From contig CAKQXZ010000015.1 in assembly GCA_934292955.1 (NCBI GenBank), forward strand, positions 1 through 41,148: a stretch of 41,148 bases of DNA, in the 5' to 3' direction. The DNA comes from an uncultured Clostridia bacterium (GTDB lineage: Bacteria > Bacillota_A > Clostridia > Christensenellales > Borkfalkiaceae). A program made the position numbers and the translations under genes. The notes beneath the pieces were generated by a model. It made no database searches. It was given only the letters and a program-made list of their open reading frames with translations, and was not told where the DNA came from. This document shows positions 31,845-38,932 of this stretch, piece by piece. Every line of letters starts with the position of its first letter. Position 1 is the stretch's first letter.

Positions 31845-32570
31845 TTAATCTGACATATTTAACTCGTACACCGTTTTTACGTGTTCTTTTTCGGCGTCGG
31901 TCATGCTTATATTTTTTATCGAATCGATAAAATCATCGGATATTGAACGCAGTTCTTTATAAAGCGCGCTTTCGGAACTTATATCGTTTATGTTTTTAAG
32001 CGCGTAGAAATGCTTGTATTTATCGATTCCGAGTTTCTCTATTAAATAAGCGGTGAATGCGCCCGCGATCGGATAAGACACAGAGCAATCGACTTTATCG
32101 AACTCTCGATTATTCAGCAATGTTATGGGGGCGACGAATGCGCGGGTTTCAATAAAATACCTGCACCATAAACGGTTATCCACACCCCACCAACGCTTGT
32201 CAAAATACATTGCCAAACCTTCGCACAAAAAATCGGAATCTGGCGTTCCGATAGTTTCGGATATAAGATGTGCGTCTTCGTGCGGACCGATACATTTTAC
32301 GTCATCCGAAAAAACCGCATAAACGCTCTTATCTGAAAAACACGCCAGCCCGTTTACGGGATAGGGATACCCCGTCGTTTTTGCTACTTCTTCGGGAGTG
32401 TTAACAAGATAATAGTTAATCGTAAAGTCATATCTGACATTCAGAACCGCAGTGATATCGGCATATGCTTCTTCTTGCCTTTTTGCAATGGTTTCGATAT
32501 CCCTTTCGGCGGTTTTGTTGTTTACGCAATGAAAAACATAATGCTCCGTTTTATAATCCAATCGCTGCAC
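31845..32570 (-). CDS. Gluzincin-type metallopeptidase-like protein
   Basis: 241 residues, soluble, no signal peptide. GPHEDAHLISE (about 94-104) is an HExxH zinc motif, and FLCEGLAMYFD about 18 residues later supplies the third Glu of the gluzincin/peptidase-MA pattern (E-G-x-A). The N-terminus TEHYVFHCVNNKTAERDIETIAKRQEEAYADITAVLNV is like the leading domain of such proteins. Start uncertain: GTG at 32570 has AAGGG pressed against it, whereas TTG at 32561 would have AAGGGG eight bases upstream. Substrate and role are unknown. It stands alone between a decayed patch and the rhamnosidase operon. Confidence 0.7.
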   Translation of the reverse strand: MQRLDYKTEHYVFHCVNNKTAERDIETIAKRQEEAYADITAVLNVRYDFTINYYLVNTPEEVAKTTGYPYPVNGLACFSDKSVYAVFSDDVKCIGPHEDAHLISETIGTPDSDFLCEGLAMYFDKRWWGVDNRLWCRYFIETRAFVAPITLLNNREFDKVDCSVSYPIAGAFTAYLIEKLGIDKYKHFYALKNINDISSESALYKELRSISDDFIDSIKNISMTDAEKEHVKTVYELNMSD

Positions 32571-32808
32571 CCCTTGCGGAAAAATGTTTTTGTGTTTGTA
32601 TGGCTTTGTATAGCCGCGCTCCGCTGTTTCCGTTATATCATTTTAAGCCGCGATTGTCAAATTAAATATCTCTTTGTTGCCGCACCACCGCGTTTCAGAT
32701 GTTTAATGCCTCTTTTAACAATATAAAAGACGAAACGACTGTTTTCAGCCGCTCCGCCGTTTATTATTACTCGTTTTACAGCAAGTTTATCACATTTTTA
32801 TTGTGCTA
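32571..32808. other. Non-coding gap
   Basis: 238 bp, AT-rich. No clear terminator after the GH106-like gene and no consensus promoter for the metalloprotein gene are seen. Confidence 0.5.
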
Positions 32809-35715
32809 TTATTTCTGCTTGGATATTTCGATATTCTGCGGAAGACCTTGCGGGATAATTCCGTCTCTTTTGCCCGATTTTATAGTCGTGCCGAATGTAT
32901 TCTGCCTGTTAAGAACGACTTCGACGGTCAACTTTCCGCCCGCTACTTCAAACTCGGTTTCGTAAGGCATAAAAGCGACGGGATTTTGATTGAAATAACA
33001 GATAGCGGACGGCAGTTCTTTAAGTTTAACTTTATACTTTCCGTTATTCATACTTGCGCTAAGTTTTATTCTGCCGCCGTAGTATTTAAGACCTTGCTTT
33101 GTTATATCGCCCGCCGTAAGTTTTTTTGGCAGAGCGATAATTTCGTCGTCTGAAGAAACGCCGAAATCGCCCGTTAAATATAAACTTTCTATATCGTAAC
33201 GATCGGTAAAAGCAAAAGTAACGGTAAGTTCGTTGATGCCAGTTTTAAGCGCGCCCGCGGGTATGTTTATTCTTCTGAAACAAACGTCGGCAAAACCGTC
33301 GGTTAAGTCGTCATTGTTTAATTTTATTCCGTTTACCGTGATTGATGCGGTTTCGTCTTCGGTCATAACCCAAGCGTTATGCGGAACGGTTTTAACGTTG
33401 AACTTAAACGACAGCCTAACGTCGCAAGCCTTTTTCGGCTCGGGGTAAAACTTGTTACGAAACCATGGCTGAATCATTTCGCCGTGGCGGCGTTCGAAAG
33501 AAAATTTATCCCTTAATTTTTCGTCGATATCGAGAACGGTGCCGCCGAAGAAAAAGTTGCCGTCGATATAACAATCGGCATAGTCAAGCGGCAGAATATT
33601 CGGCTCGCTCAGTTCATAATCAAATTCTTTCGGCGCGTCGGTTTTAACAAACGTTTTTTGCCCTGTTTTAGTCGGTTTATCGTCCGATAAATACAGTGCG
33701 AGAAGTTCGCCGCGCGCAAAATTCTTTTTTACGCTTATACAATCGCCGTTTTTTGAAAATTCTATCGGGTATAAACTTCCGTCTGAAAGATTTATCGCGA
33801 CGGGCGTTTTATCGGTTTTAATGATAATTTCGCCGTCATTATCGCCTTCGCCGCGGTTAAGGACAAAATAGCATGCGTTTTTGCCGAAAAGCCTTTTTTC
33901 CATAATAAAATCGTTGCCGTTTACGGTATAATCCTGCTTTTTTATAAGCGACAACACCTTTTCGGGATCAAACCCTACGTTCAGAACGCCTTTAAGTTCG
34001 GTTGAAAAATCGTACTTTTCTCCGTCGAGATATTCAGGCAGATCGCCCGCGGAAATAAGCGTTCCGCCACCCGACAAAAACTCTTTAAGCGCGCTTAATG
34101 TGGACGAGCGAAGATTTATATTTCCGTTAAGAATAATCTTTTTATATCTTTTTTTGCCGACTATAAGTTCGCCGTTTTCGGCATAGCCGTGATTAAAAAA
34201 AATACCTTCGTCGATATAATCCGCCGCGCCGCCGTTAAGCCTGATATACTTAAACAGTTCGTAATACTCTTTTTCAAGCTTAATAACGACGGGGTTATCC
34301 GAGCCGAAACAGTTGACGAAAGTACGCTCGTTGACAAGCCCCCAAAGCGATTCTACGGGGTTGATTATGGCAACGTCGACGTCTTCTTCGCCTTCGGTAA
34401 GCAGATACTGCAAGCGCGAAAAATAACTTTCGATATAATCGTGATCTTCCCACCAAGCAGACTGGGTTAAAAAACTTGCGGGATAGTCGCGCTTAGCCTG
34501 ACCTTTCATGGTGTACCAACTAAGATGCGGGCATCTTAAGTTTATGCCGCCCATACTCTGCCATTCGCCCGTGCGCTTGTAATCGGCAAAGGTCATTTTC
34601 CAGCCGGTAGCCGCGTATAACTCGTCAAGCACGAACTTTTTGCCGAGTTGCTTTGCAACCGATTTTACCAGCGCAGGCACGTTGACCGCGAAATTATCTT
34701 CGCAAAGGTTATCCATGCCCGGCATATCCATAAACTCGTAATAGCGCATTACGCTGCCGCACATGGTCGTTTGCGCGGCAAGATTATCTTCGTGCAGAAC
34801 ATGCCCGGTAACTAAAATGCCGTGGTCTTTACACCACTTCCGATAAGGCGCGGCGAAGTTTTCCAGAAACAGTTGCTGTTCGACTTCTATAAGGTCGTAA
34901 GCTTCCTTGCAGAATTCGGCTTTATCGCTGCCGAACCAAAGAACGGGTAAACGATCTTCTATTTTATACCCTTTGCGTTTTTCGAACTCGTTGAATAATT
35001 CGTAGGTGTAAGGAATTTCTTTTTCGGCGTTTTTCTCTTTTCTGCCGAAACCGTTAAGATATGGATTTCTGTGCGGTTCGTCGGTGAAAATGCCTTTTAT
35101 GACGGCACCGAAAAGATTTCCGAACGATTTGTAATACTTTTCGTGAGTGAGTTCTATAAACCGCTCGGTCGCCTGCAGGTTCATAGTGTCGGCATAGGTA
35201 TAGCCGTTGTAGAAACTGTCGGGCTGCATGTAGTCATAATAAAAAACAAAAACGCGCTCGTCCTGTTTTTTATCTGCGGGCGAAGATATCTTGCGATATT
35301 CTTTAACCGACAAGCCGTTGAATATAACGGCAAAAAGCCCGATGAAATTTTCGGGCTTTTCGTATTCTTCGGTTATTTCTTTATACGTCATATATTTGGC
35401 GCGAAAGCATTTTTCCTGCGTGACGTAACCGCCGCAAGTGCCGCTCGGCCATCGGTCTTCGTCGTAAAGATAGGCTTCAAGACCGTTTTCGTGCAGTTTT
35501 TCGGCGGCGAACTTTACGTCGTCGAGCCATTCTTCGCTCATATACTCGGTTACAAGCCCCGTGCGCGAATGAATGAACGCCCCGCCGAACCCCATTTTTT
35601 TAAGGGCTTTTATCTGCCGTTCGACTTCGGCTTTTTCTATTTTGCCGTTCCACGCCCAGAAAGGCTTTCCGCGGTACATTGCGGGCGGATTTTTAAGTAA
35701 ATCGAAATCTATCAT
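32809..35715 (-). CDS. GH106-like glycoside hydrolase (alpha-L-rhamnosidase type)
   Basis: 968 residues, no signal peptide. KPFWAWNGKIEKAEVERQI, GFGGAFIHSRTGLVTEYMSEEW and AYLYDEDRWPSGTCGGYVT (about residues 18-115) are the opening of the GH106/PF17132 barrel. The barrel runs to about 470 (GIFTDEPHRNPY, VTGHVLHEDNLAAQ, KFVLDELYAATGWKMTF), then a Rossmann-like domain (IINPVESLW..., LNGNINLRSSTLSALKEFLSGGGTLISAG) and C-terminal beta-sandwiches. It probably removes rhamnose inside the cell. It starts three bases after the GH78 stop; there is no clear ribosome site, so translation is likely coupled to GH78. It is the last gene of its operon. Confidence 0.85.
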   Translation of the reverse strand: MIDFDLLKNPPAMYRGKPFWAWNGKIEKAEVERQIKALKKMGFGGAFIHSRTGLVTEYMSEEWLDDVKFAAEKLHENGLEAYLYDEDRWPSGTCGGYVTQEKCFRAKYMTYKEITEEYEKPENFIGLFAVIFNGLSVKEYRKISSPADKKQDERVFVFYYDYMQPDSFYNGYTYADTMNLQATERFIELTHEKYYKSFGNLFGAVIKGIFTDEPHRNPYLNGFGRKEKNAEKEIPYTYELFNEFEKRKGYKIEDRLPVLWFGSDKAEFCKEAYDLIEVEQQLFLENFAAPYRKWCKDHGILVTGHVLHEDNLAAQTTMCGSVMRYYEFMDMPGMDNLCEDNFAVNVPALVKSVAKQLGKKFVLDELYAATGWKMTFADYKRTGEWQSMGGINLRCPHLSWYTMKGQAKRDYPASFLTQSAWWEDHDYIESYFSRLQYLLTEGEEDVDVAIINPVESLWGLVNERTFVNCFGSDNPVVIKLEKEYYELFKYIRLNGGAADYIDEGIFFNHGYAENGELIVGKKRYKKIILNGNINLRSSTLSALKEFLSGGGTLISAGDLPEYLDGEKYDFSTELKGVLNVGFDPEKVLSLIKKQDYTVNGNDFIMEKRLFGKNACYFVLNRGEGDNDGEIIIKTDKTPVAINLSDGSLYPIEFSKNGDCISVKKNFARGELLALYLSDDKPTKTGQKTFVKTDAPKEFDYELSEPNILPLDYADCYIDGNFFFGGTVLDIDEKLRDKFSFERRHGEMIQPWFRNKFYPEPKKACDVRLSFKFNVKTVPHNAWVMTEDETASITVNGIKLNNDDLTDGFADVCFRRINIPAGALKTGINELTVTFAFTDRYDIESLYLTGDFGVSSDDEIIALPKKLTAGDITKQGLKYYGGRIKLSASMNNGKYKVKLKELPSAICYFNQNPVAFMPYETEFEVAGGKLTVEVVLNRQNTFGTTIKSGKRDGIIPQGLPQNIEISKQK

Positions 35716-35718
35716 ATA

Positions 35719-37344
35719 TTATTTGCGTTTTATATCGCAATCGCAGCCGACTGCGGTAATTTCTATATTTTCGGGGCAGATAATCTGCGTTTTTATTCCG
35801 TTTTCTGTTGCCGTATGATTTATTTCAATCGTTCCCGACGGAGTGGGCACGCTGCCTTTTGCATACTTAAGTCCGCAAAGATCGGGCGAAACGACTACTT
35901 TTTTATAGCCCGCTTCGGCAACGGAAACGCCGAGAACGGTTTCCGTAAGGAACTCTATCGGACCGCACGACCAGCCGTGGCACAGCGAGTGGCGGAAACC
36001 CGTATAACAATACTTGCCGAAATCGCCGTGAATGTCCTTTTTGCCATTTTCGGGAATTTCGTCTATTCTGCCGCTCTGCTTTATCCAATCCACGTCGAAA
36101 TCTTCCCAGAAAGTCGTTGCGCCTTTATCGAGCATTCCGCCGTAGTATTCTTTCATCATATCCATTGCGTTTTTCGCGCCGACAGTTTGTTTTACGGCGG
36201 TAAGAACGTAATAACTCATAAAAGAAGACAGCCCTTTCGCTCCGCCCGCCGCAAGGGCGTTTCCCGTCGTTTGTTTGTCTTCTTCGAAGGCAAGATAACG
36301 CATTGCGACCGCCTGTTTGTATTTAAGCGCGATTTTTTGCCGTTTTGCCAATTTTGCCGCGGCGCGTTTTGCAAAAGCAGTATTTTTGCCCGCGATTTCA
36401 AGAAGTTTTACAGCGCGTTCGCAAGCGATTTTACAAAGCGCGGCAACACCTTCGGCGGCGTCTTTGGTGCCGTTGGTCTGCCAGTCTAAAAAGTCGTTGG
36501 GGAAAGACGTGGTTCCGTCTTCGCCGATTAAACTTTCGGTGTTTTTAATAAGTTTTTCGAGATAGTCGGCGTGGTTTAAGATAATTTCCTTTCTTCCCGT
36601 AAAACGATAATAATCGTAAAGCACGATTATCCACCAGAACGAGTACGACGTAAGCCCGTCCATCCATTGTGTAGGCATAGTTTCGTTTGCGGAAAAATCA
36701 AGACAGTTTTCTATATTCTTAATATCGCCCGTAGTATATAAAAGTCCTAACGTTTCGGGGTGCAGATCGCCTATCCAGACCAGTCTGTCGCGTTTTATGC
36801 CGTCCCATATCATTCCGTTCTGCAGACACAAAAGCAAGGTCTTGCGCGCGACCGAATAAATATCGTTGACAAGGCTGTCGGAACACTCGAAACTACCCTT
36901 GACTTCATGATTTTCGCTTTCGCTTTCGGCAACTATGCTTTTAATTCTGTACTCCCCGCCCGAAAATTCGAGACAGACGAACCGAAAACCCGTCTGACCG
37001 AAACGCCCGTCGGAAAGTTGTGGAATATCAGCCGAAAAATCACGCGCGGAATGGTCGTTTGTGGCATTTTTTTCACCGAGCGGCGTAACGGCTTCGGTTA
37101 AAGACTCGCCGAAACGAATCCTTACGGGGTGACCGCCGTTGACGTAATGCATTAAAACGCGTATACCGCCGCATAATTCTTCGCCGAAGTCGAGCACGAG
37201 CCGACATTTGCCTTTGACGACGGCAACGTCGCTTTCGCCTAAGCCTATCTGCAAAGTCTTTTGTTGAAGCAGCGATTGCGCGTTTTCTGTTTCGCCGCAA
37301 ACAATTACTATTTTCTTTGGTAAAACGTATGATATTTTCTTCAT
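35719..37344 (-). CDS. GH78 alpha-L-rhamnosidase
   Basis: 541 residues from ATG at 37344, chosen because AAGGA lies ten bases before it; the frame is open 27 codons further. A beta-sandwich N-domain (about 1-165: VLDFGEELCGGIRVLMHY, TGFRFVCLEFSGGEYRI, as in GH78 Bac_rhamnosid domains) is followed by the (alpha/alpha)6 barrel with GMIWDGIKRDRLVWIGDLHPE (acid region), FWWIIVLYDYYRFTG and TFWEDFDVDW, HSLCHGWSCGPI. The C-terminal beta domain is short. No signal peptide: cytoplasmic. It is shorter than many GH78 enzymes (often 700-1000), lacking the extra N-terminal carbohydrate domains. It forms one operon with two deacetylases and GH94 upstream and the GH106-like gene downstream. Confidence 0.85.
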   Translation of the reverse strand: MKKISYVLPKKIVIVCGETENAQSLLQQKTLQIGLGESDVAVVKGKCRLVLDFGEELCGGIRVLMHYVNGGHPVRIRFGESLTEAVTPLGEKNATNDHSARDFSADIPQLSDGRFGQTGFRFVCLEFSGGEYRIKSIVAESESENHEVKGSFECSDSLVNDIYSVARKTLLLCLQNGMIWDGIKRDRLVWIGDLHPETLGLLYTTGDIKNIENCLDFSANETMPTQWMDGLTSYSFWWIIVLYDYYRFTGRKEIILNHADYLEKLIKNTESLIGEDGTTSFPNDFLDWQTNGTKDAAEGVAALCKIACERAVKLLEIAGKNTAFAKRAAAKLAKRQKIALKYKQAVAMRYLAFEEDKQTTGNALAAGGAKGLSSFMSYYVLTAVKQTVGAKNAMDMMKEYYGGMLDKGATTFWEDFDVDWIKQSGRIDEIPENGKKDIHGDFGKYCYTGFRHSLCHGWSCGPIEFLTETVLGVSVAEAGYKKVVVSPDLCGLKYAKGSVPTPSGTIEINHTATENGIKTQIICPENIEITAVGCDCDIKRK

Positions 37345-37415
37345 TTTTTGTTTTTCCTTATTCTGTAAAGACGACCGCGCCGAAAGACTGCGCCCCGCAA
37401 AAGGACTTTCTGTTT

Positions 37416-38225
37416 TTAATTCCAAAGACCTTTGGACGGAATGTCGTCTTTGAACAATCGGTAAAATTCGCTGTTCGTAACGTAGACGATATCTTCTCTT
37501 CCAGACATGTACTCTAAAAATTTTTCGGTTTTATCCCATGCGTTATACGCCGAAATCGCCCAAGGATGATCCCACACATAAAACAACATGTCTTCCTGCG
37601 TGTCGGCGCTCGTAAACTTTTCGGCAAGCGACATAAGCCTGTTATCGAGCAGACTGCAAGTAGGTTTCCAAGCCATAAAGTTTTCGGGCAGCCCGAAACC
37701 GTAAGTATCGTCGGTATCACGTGCAAAGCGGATATCGGTATCGTATAACAAAACGCTTATAACCCGATCGTCGTAATACGCAGTGCCGCCGGGATATGCC
37801 ACGCCTACAGGACTTTCGCCCGTCAACTCTTTTATTTTTTCGGCGTCGGTTTTTACCTGATACACGATATCACTGTCGCCGAGATTTGTAAACTCTTTAT
37901 GCGTGTATGCGTGCGAAATAACGTCAAAACCCTGATAAATGCGGTTATTTTTGGCGTAATCGAAGTCCGTTCTTCTCCATTCGCCTGCAACTTCTATACT
38001 TACTTCGCCGTTCATAAGCCCGGTGTTTACGCAAAAGGTTGCGGAAATATTGTATTTTTTGAGAAGCGCGATCAGTTTTTCGTCTTCGGTCGTGCCGTCG
38101 TCGAATGAAAGCGTAAAATATTTTTTGGGAGTTTTCATTTCCTTATCTGCGCTGTTTCTGCCGCCGCAACCGATCAGCGAAAACGCCAAAACCAAGGCGA
38201 CGGCAATTGAAATAAGTTTTTTCAT
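37416..38225 (-). CDS. Polysaccharide deacetylase lipoprotein (CE4/NodB)
   Basis: 269 residues. Signal peptide with an excellent lipobox LIGC (Cys 20). The NodB domain has LSFDDGTT (Asp pair), SHAYTHKE (His pair) and VAYPGG, then VWDHPWAISAY, a late His motif shared with the neighbour. An extracellular, membrane-tethered metal-dependent deacetylase; peptidoglycan, chitin-like or acetylated plant glycan are possible substrates. It overlaps the previous gene by ATGA, so the two paralogues are translationally coupled: one outside, one inside the cell. Confidence 0.88.
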   Translation of the reverse strand: MKKLISIAVALVLAFSLIGCGGRNSADKEMKTPKKYFTLSFDDGTTEDEKLIALLKKYNISATFCVNTGLMNGEVSIEVAGEWRRTDFDYAKNNRIYQGFDVISHAYTHKEFTNLGDSDIVYQVKTDAEKIKELTGESPVGVAYPGGTAYYDDRVISVLLYDTDIRFARDTDDTYGFGLPENFMAWKPTCSLLDNRLMSLAEKFTSADTQEDMLFYVWDHPWAISAYNAWDKTEKFLEYMSGREDIVYVTNSEFYRLFKDDIPSKGLWN

Positions 38226-38932
38226 TTTTGTTTGAAGCGATTATAAAAATCGGAACATGTAAGGCAGATTATATCTTTTCTTTTTTCGATTTCGCCGCAG
38301 AAATATTCAAGTTTATCCCAGCACTCCAAGCCTAAATCGAACTCGTAAGAATGACCCCAGACGAAAAACAATGCGTCTTTTTCGGGCTTCATATCGAAAA
38401 ACTCTTCAGCCCTTAAAAGCAGTTCGTCGCCGCGGAACTGACATGTCGGGTTCCACCTTAAAAAATCGGCGGGGAAAGAAAACCCGTGCGTTTCTTCTAT
38501 GGTTCTGCCGTAAAAAAGTTTGCCGCTTTTTTTAAGCGTATTTATAACCCTTTCGTTATAGTTCGGCAAAGCGCCGGGATATGCTATTCCGCACGGATTT
38601 ACACCGGTAAGAGAAGAAATATTATCGTAATCTTCGAAAATCTCTTTTTTAAGTTCGCCGTCGTCCGCTTCGTTAAGCTTTGCGTGCGTAAGCCCGTGAC
38701 AGGCGACTTCGAACCCGTTATACAGCCCGCCTTTGATATCTTCGGCGGTTACTTTGTCGTGCAGAAGGGGTTTGCCGTTGTATGCGGGAACGGGAATTTC
38801 TTCCTTTTCGCCCAGCCTGCCCGAATTGATATTGAAAGTTGCGGTAAGATTGTACTTTCTTAAAAGGGAAATAACCTTTTCGTCCTGAGTCGTGCCGTCG
38901 TCAAGGCTCATTACGAGATATTTTGAAGCCAT
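38222..38932 (-). CDS. Cytoplasmic polysaccharide deacetylase (CE4/NodB)
   Basis: 236 residues, no signal peptide (MASKYLVMSLDDGTTQDEK). The NodB motifs are LDDGTT, ACHGLTHAKL and IAYPGA; FFVWGHSYEF corresponds to the late motif. It is clearly a paralogue of the lipoprotein encoded just downstream and shares its layout. An internal deacetylase is unusual for CE4; it may act on imported oligosaccharides. Its ATG overlaps the GH94 stop (TGATG), and its own stop overlaps the next start (ATGA). Confidence 0.86.
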   Translation of the reverse strand: MASKYLVMSLDDGTTQDEKVISLLRKYNLTATFNINSGRLGEKEEIPVPAYNGKPLLHDKVTAEDIKGGLYNGFEVACHGLTHAKLNEADDGELKKEIFEDYDNISSLTGVNPCGIAYPGALPNYNERVINTLKKSGKLFYGRTIEETHGFSFPADFLRWNPTCQFRGDELLLRAEEFFDMKPEKDALFFVWGHSYEFDLGLECWDKLEYFCGEIEKRKDIICLTCSDFYNRFKQK

